Made by a program: the position numbers and the translations under genes. The notes beneath the pieces were generated by a model that saw nothing but the letters and a program-made list of their open reading frames with translations, searched no databases and was not told the DNA's origin. Positions 1 to 8,129 of a stretch of DNA of 64,000 bases are shown piece after piece. This DNA comes from an uncultured Actinomyces sp. (GTDB taxonomy: Bacteria > Actinomycetota > Actinomycetes > Actinomycetales > Actinomycetaceae), in NCBI GenBank assembly GCA_938014245.1, contig CALLSD010000062.1, positions 1 to 64,000 of the forward strand. The letters are read 5' to 3'. Each line of letters starts with the position of its first letter. Position 1 is the first letter of the stretch.

Positions 1-315
1 GATCGATGAGCCGACACCGCCGATCACCTGCCAGGGCTTGAAGCGGCCCCAGCGCGTGGTCGTGTTGTCAACCAGGTTCCCCAGGAGCGGGTCGATGAAG
101 ATCTCAGCGATGCGGATGATGAAGACGAGGGCCGTAATGATGGCGAGCATCGCCTCCGCTTCAGAGTCCTCATAGTCGCGGAACAGGGTCTGCGCCGCGT
201 AGTACGTAACAAAGAATGTCGACAGCGCGTTGTAGTACGCAGCCTGTCCCAGATTGCCGATCGCGTAGCAGATGCGCGATACCCAGCTCTTGTGTACACC
301 CCGTTCGTGCGACAT
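1..315 (-). CDS. GPH-family galactoside:cation symporter (N-terminal part, runs off window)
   Basis: The first 105 residues of a glycoside-pentoside-hexuronide (MelB/LacS-type) symporter are visible; the rest lies left of base 1. It starts at an ATG preceded by a strong GGAGAGG ribosome site. A first hydrophobic helix spans about residues 15-45 and a second about 55-75. They are followed by the family loop signature DPLLG (75-79), D83 and RWGRFKPW (88-95), which in MelB relatives lies between helices 2 and 3. It would import lactose or other galactosides with a cation. It is divergent from lacZ across a 188-bp region, so the pair forms a galactoside uptake and hydrolysis module. Confidence 0.85.
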   Translation of the reverse strand, partial: MSHERGVHKSWVSRICYAIGNLGQAAYYNALSTFFVTYYAAQTLFRDYEDSEAEAMLAIITALVFIIRIAEIFIDPLLGNLVDNTTTRWGRFKPWQVIGGVGSSI

Positions 316-503
316 GATCCCTCTCCTTCGAAGCAACTCTTGCCTTGACACACCTAAGTTAACGTATTTACCCGACCAATGCAATGGAATTCTTAATTAC
401 ACGCCCCCGCGCGGTTACCTTATTGCATATAGAAGAGAAAGGGGGTTACCCTAGCGTCAGAGCAAGTTTGCTCCACCGCAATGTCGCACGTTCAGAGGTC
501 ACC
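316..503. promoter_or_regulatory. Divergent lac symporter / lacZ promoter region
   Basis: This is the only non-coding DNA between the divergent symporter and lacZ starts. Candidate elements are a TTGCAT at 423-428 and a TACCCT at 447-452 (18-bp spacing) for lacZ, and a TTGACA at 345-350. On the minus strand TTGCAT, 17 bp and TAACTT could serve the symporter. GGTTACC-like words recur around 414 and 445. No clear CpG-centred LacI palindrome was found, so operator assignment is open. Confidence 0.35.
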
Positions 504-3500
504 ATGTCCCACACCGCTCTCACCCACGCTCCTGATCATAACTGGCTGCACGATTCGCAGGCATTCGCTTTCAATCGACTAAGCGCCCGCTCTACACACC
601 GCTCCACCGCGCCCAGTCAGAGCCTAGACGGCACCTGGGAGGTGGCTCTCACCTCAGGAACGGCGATCTCCCTGAACTCCCCCACCGATGCTTTTTACCA
701 GGGCGATATTCATTCCATTCTCGTCCCCTCCACACTCGAGACTCAGGGGCTGTGGCCGCCGGCCTACGTCAACATCCAGATGCCATGGGACGGGCATCAG
801 GACCCTCAGGCCCCGGCCGCACCCCGCGACTGCCGCGTCGCCGTCTACCGCCGTTCCTTCGCCCTTGACGAGGCTGTAGCACAGACACTGAAGGCGCGTG
901 GCAGCGTAAGAGTGCGCTTCAATGGCTTCGCAACCGCCCTCTACATCTGGGTGGACGGTGCCTTTGTCGGATACTGCGAGGATGGCTACACGGCCAGCGA
1001 ATTCGACATCACGGAGGCGCTGGATGACCACAAGGAGAAACATGACATCGTCGTCGTATGCTACGAGCACTCCAGTGCCTCGTGGCTCGAGGGCCAGGAC
1101 TCCTGGCGCTTCCACGGCCTCTTCCGCTCCGTGACCCTCGTAGCATTGCCCGCAGCCCACGTGGAAAACCTCGAGGCTGACGCAGACTACGATGCGGCAA
1201 CCGGAGAGGGCATGCTCACCATCGCGGTTCACGTCGAGAGCACTCTCGAGGCCACGATGATCACCGCAGAGCTGAGTGCCCCGGACGGACAGGTTGTCTG
1301 GCGCCACGATGGTCTCGCGAGCACCGAGCGCCTTGACCTGGATGCGAGGCTGGCGAACGTGCTCCCATGGAGCGCGGAGTCTCCGTCCCTCTACACGCTG
1401 ACGCTGACCCTCGCGGATAAACAAGGCATCGTGGAGCGAGTGAATCAACGTGTAGGCTTCCGACGTTTCGAGATTGCCGACTCTGTGTTCTTGCTCAACG
1501 GAAAGCGACTGATCTTCCGAGGCGTAAACCGCCACGAGTTCGACGCTCGCACGGGCAGGACGATGACGCTGGATACCATGATTACGGACGTTAAGCTGTG
1601 CAAGCAGCTCAACATCAACGCGATCCGTACCAGCCACTACCCCAACGACACGCGTTTCCTGGATCTGTGCGACGAGTACGGTCTTTACGTCATCGATGAG
1701 ACGAATCTGGAGACGCACGGCTCGTGGTGCACGCCCGGCGATATCCCAACCCCCGCTACGACAATCCCGGGTTCGAAGATGGAGTGGGAGGGAGCCTGCG
1801 TGGATCGCTTGGAGTCGATGGTGCGCCAGGACTTCAACCACCCGTCCGTGCTGATCTGGTCACTGGGCAACGAGTCCTTCGGCGGCGAGGTCTTTCGTTC
1901 TATGTACCGCCGGGCACGCGAGCTCAATCCTGCGCGCCCGGTCCACTACGAGGGCGTGACCTGGGATCGCGAGTTCGACGATGTCTCGGACATTGAGTCT
2001 CGCATGTACGCGCTGCCCGACGCGATCGAGGACTATCTGCGGGATAACCCCACGAAGCCCTACCTTTCATGCGAGTACATGCACTCGATGGGTAACTCGG
2101 TGGGTGGCCTGCAGCTGTACACAGCTCTGGAGCGCTACCCCGCCTACGGCGGTGGCTTCATCTGGGACCTGGTCGATCAGGCACTCTACCACGAGGATAC
2201 AGCCAGCTCGGGAGGCGAATTCCTGGCCTACGGCGGCGACTTCGAGGATCGCCCCTGCGACTGGGAGTTCTCCTGCGACGGCATTCTCTTCGCGGACCGA
2301 GCTCCAAAGCCCCAGACGCAGGCTGTCAAGGCGCTCTACGCTCCGGTGACGCTGGTCCCGACCGATGCGGGCGTGGAGGTCGCCGCGGTAAACCTGCCCG
2401 CTCCCTTGACGGATCTGAGCATCCGCGCCCGCGTGCTCGCAGACGGCGAGGTCGCATGGGAGACAACGTACCCGACCGCGACTGCTTATGGCGAGTGCAC
2501 TGAAGTCCCAGTTAACTGGCCGCGCGAGCTACTGGCCGACACGCAGCACGAGATCGTCCTGGAGGGGGCACTCCTCGTCTCCTCCGATACTCCCTGGTGC
2601 AATGCCGGGCACATCGTCTCCGTCGGGCAGACCGTCTACTCGCGCCCCGAACTGACGGACAGTGCGCCCAAGGGCGGAGCCTCCTTCACGGTGGGGCGTT
2701 GGAACATCGGCATGCGCGAGGGGGACAACGAGGCCTTGCTATCTCGAACGGCGGGCGGCATCGTCCAGTGGAAGCACGGGGAGACTGCCACGGTGCTGCA
2801 CCCGCCGCGCCTAACCACCTTCCGTCCGCTTACGGACAACGACCGGGGGTGCGGTCACGGATTCGATCGCGCGTGCTGGACAACGGCGGGCGCCTACGCG
2901 CGCTGCGTGGCCACCAGCGTCGAAGAAGGTCACGGCAACGTTGTCGTAACCTACGAGTACAAGCTCGCGGGAGTGAATGAGGTGATCGTTCCGGTCCGCT
3001 ACGAGCTGCGCAGCGACGGTACGATCCGCTTGACCGCAACCTACCCGGGCACGCAGGGCCTCCCGACGATGCCCTGCTTCGGCATAGAGTGGGCTCTCCC
3101 GGCGACGATCGATCACCTGCGCTTCTACGGTCTCGGCCCCGTCGAGGCCTACGCAGACCGCTTGGATGGGGCGACGCTGGGCGTGTGGGAGACCAGCGCT
3201 GCGAAGGGCATCGCACCCTACGCAGTGCCCCAGGAGTGCGGCTACCACCCGGGAGTCCGCTGGTGTGAGGCGAGCGACGCCGATGGCCACGGCCTGCGCG
3301 TCGAAGCATGCGGCGACCTTGGCGTATCGCTCCTGCCCTATTCTTCAGCCCAGATCGAGCAGGCCGCCCACTGGTGGGAGCTGCCCGCACCCGACTCTCG
3401 CTCGGCGACCTACCTGCGCCTACTCAGCGCGCAGATGGGCGTGGGCGGCGACAACTCCTGGGGTTCCCCGGTCCATGATGAGTTCCACGTCGACGCGAGT

Positions 3501-3539
3501 GGCAAGCAGGTGCTCGACGTGAGACTGTCCCTCATCTGA
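504..3539 (+). CDS. lacZ: Beta-galactosidase, GH2 family
   Basis: A 1011-residue cytoplasmic glycoside hydrolase family 2 enzyme, close in length to E. coli LacZ (1023). It hydrolyses lactose to glucose and galactose. The acid/base glutamate sits in WSLGNES (E457) and the nucleophile in CEYMHSMGNS (E524). The sugar-binding, immunoglobulin-like, TIM-barrel and C-terminal beta-sandwich (Bgal_small_N) regions follow in order. The open frame extends upstream to 384, but the ATG at 504 is preferred. It has AGAGG five bases upstream, and MSHTAL... leads into the usual N-terminal region with the motif RST.PSQSLDGTW. It is convergent with the LacI-type gene, whose stop lies about 10 bp away. Confidence 0.95.
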   Translation: MSHTALTHAPDHNWLHDSQAFAFNRLSARSTHRSTAPSQSLDGTWEVALTSGTAISLNSPTDAFYQGDIHSILVPSTLETQGLWPPAYVNIQMPWDGHQDPQAPAAPRDCRVAVYRRSFALDEAVAQTLKARGSVRVRFNGFATALYIWVDGAFVGYCEDGYTASEFDITEALDDHKEKHDIVVVCYEHSSASWLEGQDSWRFHGLFRSVTLVALPAAHVENLEADADYDAATGEGMLTIAVHVESTLEATMITAELSAPDGQVVWRHDGLASTERLDLDARLANVLPWSAESPSLYTLTLTLADKQGIVERVNQRVGFRRFEIADSVFLLNGKRLIFRGVNRHEFDARTGRTMTLDTMITDVKLCKQLNINAIRTSHYPNDTRFLDLCDEYGLYVIDETNLETHGSWCTPGDIPTPATTIPGSKMEWEGACVDRLESMVRQDFNHPSVLIWSLGNESFGGEVFRSMYRRARELNPARPVHYEGVTWDREFDDVSDIESRMYALPDAIEDYLRDNPTKPYLSCEYMHSMGNSVGGLQLYTALERYPAYGGGFIWDLVDQALYHEDTASSGGEFLAYGGDFEDRPCDWEFSCDGILFADRAPKPQTQAVKALYAPVTLVPTDAGVEVAAVNLPAPLTDLSIRARVLADGEVAWETTYPTATAYGECTEVPVNWPRELLADTQHEIVLEGALLVSSDTPWCNAGHIVSVGQTVYSRPELTDSAPKGGASFTVGRWNIGMREGDNEALLSRTAGGIVQWKHGETATVLHPPRLTTFRPLTDNDRGCGHGFDRACWTTAGAYARCVATSVEEGHGNVVVTYEYKLAGVNEVIVPVRYELRSDGTIRLTATYPGTQGLPTMPCFGIEWALPATIDHLRFYGLGPVEAYADRLDGATLGVWETSAAKGIAPYAVPQECGYHPGVRWCEASDADGHGLRVEACGDLGVSLLPYSSAQIEQAAHWWELPAPDSRSATYLRLLSAQMGVGGDNSWGSPVHDEFHVDASGKQVLDVRLSLI

Positions 3540-3549
3540 GGCAAACGGG

Positions 3550-4575
3550 TCAGGAATCAGTCCCCTCCTGCGCGGGCACAAAGCTCTGGCGCGCGACCAG
3601 GCGCGTCGACAGCAGGATGTGGTGCTTATGCTGAAAACGACCAACGATTGAGTCGGACAGGAGCATGAGAGCGGTCTCGGCAAGCTCGGAGATCTCGATC
3701 GCATACGAGCTCAGCGGCGGAGCCGTGTACTCACATATTTCTAGGTTGTCGATGGAAAGGACGGCCACGCGGTCGGGCACGCGGACCTTGCGAGCGAACA
3801 GAGTCTGAAGAACTCCAACCGCGAGGCTATCGGCAGCAACGAGGATTGCGTCGGGCAGCTCGTCACCAACGGCGTCGAGGAGTTCTTCGGCCTGCCGGCG
3901 GCCGTTCTCCACGGTGAAAGCTCCGCTCGCGCGGACGAGTCCCTCGGCATCCATGTGCAGCAACCGCGTCCACTCGTCGAAAGCCACGGTGCGGGGATCC
4001 TGGGCGAACACGTGCGAGCCCATCATATGTCCGTCGCCACCGATAAAGGCGATGCGGCTACGGCCCTGCTCGCGGAGCGCGTAGATCGCGTCAATAACAG
4101 TCTGTTGCAGGTCGGGTCGCAGGGAGTGGAAGAGTGCAGGCGCAGGGTTGATATCAATGAAGACTCCGTGAGGCAGCACCTCATGCAGGGCGGCGAGATC
4201 GCCGCGCTGCATCGGTGCGGGGCCCAAGGAAACGAAACCGGCAAACTCCTCGCCTGCCTCGATCAGCGCCTGCACGTCGGGAAAGAATGTCAAGCTCATC
4301 ATGTTCTCGGCGGCTCGCTCGCGCAGAGCCTCACGCACGTCGGAGAAATAAGCATCCTGCGGCCCATGCGAAGCATCAAAATTCTCTAGCACGGCGACGG
4401 TCAGGGGAATGCCGGCGCGGGAGGTGCGCAATGCATAGCCGAGCTCGTTGGCGACCTGGATAATTCGGTGGCGTGTCGATTCCTTCGCAGCGAAGCTCAG
4501 ATCGCCCGACAGGACACGAGACACGGTCGCCTTGGAGTATCCCGTCGCTTTTGCGATATCACCTAAATTAACCAT
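3550..4575 (-). CDS. LacI-family transcriptional regulator (probable lac repressor)
   Basis: A LacI/GalR-type DNA-binding protein of about 341 residues. The N-terminal helix-turn-helix is seen as NLGDIAKATGYSKATVSRVL (about 3-22), followed by a hinge and a periplasmic-binding-protein-like sensor domain with DAILVAADSLAVGVLQ. A GTG three bases upstream (4578) is an alternative start, and neither has a strong ribosome site. It probably controls the adjacent lacZ and symporter through their shared region, but this rests on position only. The gene is convergent with lacZ rather than in its operon. Confidence 0.85.
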   Translation of the reverse strand: MVNLGDIAKATGYSKATVSRVLSGDLSFAAKESTRHRIIQVANELGYALRTSRAGIPLTVAVLENFDASHGPQDAYFSDVREALRERAAENMMSLTFFPDVQALIEAGEEFAGFVSLGPAPMQRGDLAALHEVLPHGVFIDINPAPALFHSLRPDLQQTVIDAIYALREQGRSRIAFIGGDGHMMGSHVFAQDPRTVAFDEWTRLLHMDAEGLVRASGAFTVENGRRQAEELLDAVGDELPDAILVAADSLAVGVLQTLFARKVRVPDRVAVLSIDNLEICEYTAPPLSSYAIEISELAETALMLLSDSIVGRFQHKHHILLSTRLVARQSFVPAQEGTDS

Positions 4576-4864
4576 CACATCCCGTCCCGAAACGCCTCAC
4601 GGTCGCTCGTGACAGTCTAGCCGACGCGAGTGGTGCCGAGCTGCAAAAACGCCGCGCACCCTGCCCACCACGCTCGCATGAATCCGGGTGACCGCCGCTC
4701 ATTCCTGCGCAGCGGCCCCGGTCGGAACTCATACACATTTTCGTATGCGATTCCCCAAAACCGCTCACAAGCATGATTCGTCAAGACCGCGGAATATCGA
4801 CGATCTAATATTGAATTCTAAAAGCATTGTGAGGGAATCGTGCGCAAAATTGAGACAGCAAAGC

Positions 4865-5179
4865 TCAGAGGTGCAAACCTTCGTCGTATTCAGCTTTGAT
4901 ATCCTCGTGGTGACGAATCACTTCACGCACCATGAAGTTCAAGAATTTCTCGGCAAAATCAGGATCCAAACCAGACTCTGTAGCCAGCGAGCGAAGGCGC
5001 GCAATCTGCACGCTTTCACGAGCAGGATCCGCAGGGGGAAGCTCATGGACAGCCTTGATAAGTCCGACCTTCTGAGTGCAGCGGAAACGCTCGGCAAGGA
5101 TGTGAATGAGGGCAGCATCAATATTGTCGATTGTTTTGCGCGCCTCGATCAGTTCTTGAGGCAAAGAGGTATCCGGCAT
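4865..5179 (-). CDS. Chorismate mutase, AroQ type
   Basis: A 104-residue all-helical monofunctional mutase that converts chorismate to prephenate for Phe/Tyr synthesis. Aligned by a constant offset of three to E. coli chorismate mutase, R14, R31, K42, D51, R54 and E55 match the substrate-binding set. The position equal to Gln88 is histidine (H91). It starts at an ATG with AGGGGG overlapping the clpX stop codon, eight bases downstream of clpX. It should therefore be translated from the clp transcript. The region between it and the LacI gene (4579-4864) shows no gene. Confidence 0.88.
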   Translation of the reverse strand: MPDTSLPQELIEARKTIDNIDAALIHILAERFRCTQKVGLIKAVHELPPADPARESVQIARLRSLATESGLDPDFAEKFLNFMVREVIRHHEDIKAEYDEGLHL

Positions 5180-5187
5180 GATTCCCC

Positions 5188-6441
5188 CTAAGCGCTCTGG
5201 ACGCTTGCGGGATCGACCTCGTACAACTCGGCGCTCCCCTGTCCAAGCACAGCCTCGCGAGTAACCACGACACGGGAGACGTCATCACGCGAGGGAAGGT
5301 CAAACATCAAGTCCGACAAAGTTGCTTCCATAACGGAAGAAAGGCCTCGTGCCCCCGTCTTACGCTTGTTCGCCAGCTCCGCGATGGCAAGCAAGGCCTC
5401 GTGAGTGAACTCCAAGGAAATGCCATCAAGCTCAAAGAGGTGCTGATACTGAGCAACCAAGCAATTCGTGGGCTCGGTCAATACTCGAACCAGATCTTCC
5501 TCAGAAAGTTCTTTAGTCGAGGTCAGCACGGGAAGACGACCAATAAACTCCGGAATCATACCGAATTTGTGAAGGTCTTCTGCGGTGACAGATTCATAAA
5601 GGTCACCCATCTCAGCAGAAGACTTCAATTCCGAACCGAAACCGGTGGAACGCTGGCCCAGACGAGCCTTGACGATTTCTTCAATTCCCGCGAATGCGCC
5701 GGCAGCGATGAAGAGAATTCCCGAGGTGTCGATCTCAAGGAACTGCTGATGCGGGTGCTTGCGGCCACCCTGCGGGGGCACCGAGGCCACCGTTCCTTCG
5801 ATAATCTTCAGGAGAGCCTGCTGCACGCCTTCACCTGAAACATCGCGAGTAATCGACGCGTTTTCGCCCTTGCGGCCAATCTTGTCAATTTCGTCGACGT
5901 AGATGATTCCGCGCTCGGCCTTCTTGATGTCTCCGCCGGCTTCTTGGATCAAGCGGAGCAAGATGTTCTCAACGTCTTCACCCACGTAGCCGGCCTCGGT
6001 CAATGCTGTCGCATCCACGATGGCGAAGGGAACATCCAAAAGTCGAGCCAAGCAGCGCGCCAAGTGGGTTTTACCGGTTCCCGTGGGGCCCAGGAGCAAG
6101 ATATTCGACTTAGTGCCGTACATATCTTCCTCGTTGCCCGCTTCGCGCGAACGTACACGCTTGTAGTGGTTGTAGACGGCGACAGAAAGCGCACGCTTGG
6201 CGCGGTCCTGGCCGATCACCCAAGAATCGAGGAATTCGAAGATTTCACGAGGCTTCGGGAGAGGAAGACCCGAGGGCGCGCTCTGCGGTTCAGTGTCTTC
6301 GGCAATGATTTCGTTGCACAGGTCGACACACTCGTTGCAAATGTAAACGCCGGATCCCCCAATGAGCTTGCGGACCTGCTTCTGGCTCTTTCCGCAGAAG
6401 GAGCACTTGAGGGCCTCAGCTCCGTCGGTCAATCGACTCAC
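5188..6441 (-). CDS. clpX: ATP-dependent Clp protease ATP-binding subunit ClpX
   Basis: A 417-residue AAA+ unfoldase that feeds substrates to ClpP. The N-terminal zinc domain has C13, C16, C35 and C38. Walker A GPTGTGKT is at 118-125, the GYVG pore loop at 151-154, Walker B IIYVDEIDKI at 179-188, and the RKH loop (GGRKHPHQ) and ClpP-binding TGFGS loop follow. The start is a GTG with GGAGG five bases upstream. It lies 196 bp downstream of clpP2 and is followed by a chorismate mutase gene. Confidence 0.97.
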   Translation of the reverse strand: MSRLTDGAEALKCSFCGKSQKQVRKLIGGSGVYICNECVDLCNEIIAEDTEPQSAPSGLPLPKPREIFEFLDSWVIGQDRAKRALSVAVYNHYKRVRSREAGNEEDMYGTKSNILLLGPTGTGKTHLARCLARLLDVPFAIVDATALTEAGYVGEDVENILLRLIQEAGGDIKKAERGIIYVDEIDKIGRKGENASITRDVSGEGVQQALLKIIEGTVASVPPQGGRKHPHQQFLEIDTSGILFIAAGAFAGIEEIVKARLGQRSTGFGSELKSSAEMGDLYESVTAEDLHKFGMIPEFIGRLPVLTSTKELSEEDLVRVLTEPTNCLVAQYQHLFELDGISLEFTHEALLAIAELANKRKTGARGLSSVMEATLSDLMFDLPSRDDVSRVVVTREAVLGQGSAELYEVDPASVQSA

Positions 6442-6565
6442 GTATGCCTCCTGAAAAACTTCACCCGAATCGGGTCTTTTACTGAAATCCAGCCTAATTC
6501 ACCCGGTGCTCTACAGCGAATTGACGCGCGGGATGCACAGTGTAAGACCGGTCATTCAATAGGAA

Positions 6566-6593
6566 CGGGAGAGAGCGCCAAAACGCTCTCCCC
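6566..6593 (-). terminator. Hairpin between clpP2 and clpX
   Basis: A stem of GAGAGCG with CGCTCTC (6571-6577 with 6584-6590), extended by three G-C pairs past one bulged A, closes a six-base loop. No T-run follows on the minus strand, so it may attenuate or protect the message rather than terminate it. Confidence 0.35.
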
Positions 6594-6637
6594 CGCACTT
6601 CCTTAACAGCGACTCAGTAAAGTCACGCAGTTGTTCA

Positions 6638-7285
6638 CTAGCTGTGAGCCTTACGAGAAGCCAAAACCTGGTCAATCAGACCGTATTCTTCAGCCTGAGC
6701 GGCGGTGAGGATCTTATCGCGCTCGATATCGCGGCGAACCTCTTCGACCGGCTTGCCTGAGTGAGCCGAAAGCGTCTCTTCGAGCCACAGACGCATGCGG
6801 TCGATCTCGTCGGCAATGATCTGGATATCCGAGGCCTGGCCTTGCATTCCCTCCATCGCGGGCTGGTGGATGAGGACTCGAGCGTTCGGCAGTGCCAAAC
6901 GCTTTCCGGGAGAGCCAGCGGCCAGCAGAACGGCGGCAGCTGAAGCAGCCTGTCCCAAGCAGACAGTCTGGACCTGGGGCTTGATGTACTGCATGGTGTC
7001 GTAGATCGCCGTCATTGCAGTAAAGGAACCACCGGGCGAGTTGATGTACATAGTGATCAGCGAATCCGGATCCTGCGACTCAAGGACGAGGAGCTGAGCC
7101 ATGATGTCGTCGGCGCTTGCGTCGTCAACTTGCACGCCCAAGAAGACAATGCGGTCTTCAAAGAGCTTTGCGTAGGGATCTTGACGCTTGAAGCCATAGG
7201 CAGTGCGCTCTTCAAAGTTCGGAAGAACGTAGCGCGCCTGGGGCATTTGACGGGCAACTGCGTCGAAATAGGGCTGAGTGCTCAT
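6638..7285 (-). CDS. clpP2: ATP-dependent Clp protease proteolytic subunit ClpP2
   Basis: A 215-residue serine peptidase, the second of two Clp subunits, as is normal in actinobacteria where ClpP1 and ClpP2 form a mixed tetradecamer. The catalytic triad is S115 (GQAASAA), H140 (VLIHQP) and D190 (ERDK). The typical GxASMG is GQAASAA here. Its ATG overlaps the clpP1 stop as TGATG, indicating coupled translation. A candidate ClgR site lies upstream of clpP1. Confidence 0.96.
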   Translation of the reverse strand: MSTQPYFDAVARQMPQARYVLPNFEERTAYGFKRQDPYAKLFEDRIVFLGVQVDDASADDIMAQLLVLESQDPDSLITMYINSPGGSFTAMTAIYDTMQYIKPQVQTVCLGQAASAAAVLLAAGSPGKRLALPNARVLIHQPAMEGMQGQASDIQIIADEIDRMRLWLEETLSAHSGKPVEEVRRDIERDKILTAAQAEEYGLIDQVLASRKAHS

Positions 7286-7893
7286 CAGTTTTCTCCTCCA
7301 CGGTTGCCGATTTCCTGCGGGCTATCAATCACGCGGTCCACGAAGCCGTATTCCAAAGCCTCTTGTGCGGTGAACCAGTGATCGCGATCGCCATCGGCCT
7401 CGACCTGTTCGACCGACTTGCCGGTACGCGATGCGGTGATCTGTGCCAGTTCCTTCTTCATGCCCAAGATCAGATCCGCATTAATGCGGATATCTGTGGC
7501 ACTGCCTCCTGCACCACCCAGGGGCTGGTGCAACAGAACGCGGGTGTGAGGAGTGATGTAACGCTTTCCGGGAGCGCCGGCGGTAAGCAGGAACTGTCCC
7601 ATCGATGCAGCAAGGCCCATACCAACGGTCACGACGTCGGGCTTGACGTACTGCATGGTGTCATAGATGGCCATGCCCGCGGTCACAGATCCACCCGGAG
7701 AGTTGATGTACAGGTAGATATCACGATCGGGGTCTTCAGCAGCCAGCAAGAGGAGCTGTGCGCAGATCGCGTTTGCGTTGTCATCTCGCACTTCGCCGCC
7801 AAGCCAAATGATGCGCTCTTTGAGCAGGCGCTGGTAGACCGAATCTCCCAGTCCCATGGGCGTTTCATTTCCGCCCGAGGCTTGAATAGCCAT
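7285..7893 (-). CDS. clpP1: ATP-dependent Clp protease proteolytic subunit ClpP1
   Basis: A 202-residue Clp serine peptidase with triad S97 (GLAASMGQ), H122 (VLLHQP) and D171 (GDRDHW). The start ATG follows GAAGGAGAGCGTGA. It is the first gene of the clpP1-clpP2-clpX-chorismate mutase run, with tig just upstream on the same strand. The 236-bp gap to tig contains a candidate ClgR-type operator, consistent with stress-inducible expression. Confidence 0.96.
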   Translation of the reverse strand: MAIQASGGNETPMGLGDSVYQRLLKERIIWLGGEVRDDNANAICAQLLLLAAEDPDRDIYLYINSPGGSVTAGMAIYDTMQYVKPDVVTVGMGLAASMGQFLLTAGAPGKRYITPHTRVLLHQPLGGAGGSATDIRINADLILGMKKELAQITASRTGKSVEQVEADGDRDHWFTAQEALEYGFVDRVIDSPQEIGNRGGEN

Positions 7894-7996
7894 TCACGCT
7901 CTCCTTCAATTTCAGGGTCCGGTTCCCGTTATGGAACCTCACTGAATCCAAACTTATCGGTTCTGACACCAGTTGGCGCTCTAAACTAGCGCTTTT

Positions 7997-8007
7997 CGCT
8001 CACGGCG
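7997..8007. promoter_or_regulatory. Candidate ClgR operator upstream of clpP1
   Basis: CGCTCACGGCG fits the core CGC-YNANR-GCG described for ClgR in corynebacteria (from memory). It is preceded by a TTTT run fitting the flanking A/T preference; the right flank fits less well. It lies 104 bp upstream of the clpP1 start, a plausible activator distance. A second imperfect palindrome, GCGCT...AGCGC, lies beside it at about 7977-7993. Confidence 0.45.
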
Positions 8008-8045
8008 CATGGAAAGACCACGGCGATCTCGCGCAGATATGACGT

Positions 8046-8075
8046 GTGGGCCGAAACCCTCAGGTTCCGACCCAC
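8046..8075 (-). terminator. Hairpin downstream of tig
   Basis: On the minus-strand RNA, 13 pairs form between GUGGGUCGGAACC and GGUUUCGGCCCAC, two of them G-U, around a UGAG loop. It lies 55 bp past the tig stop and before the clpP1 regulatory region. There is no T-run, so it may be a weak or Rho-assisted terminator. Confidence 0.4.
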
Positions 8076-8129
8076 AGCAAGTCATGAGCTTTACACAGCG
8101 GAAAGCTCAGTGGCGCTTAAACCAGCGAC

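Noticed and set aside
384..503. Forty extra N-terminal codons for lacZ
   Set aside because: The ATG at 504 has a proper ribosome site and gives the normal LacZ start; the upstream part falls in the promoter region.
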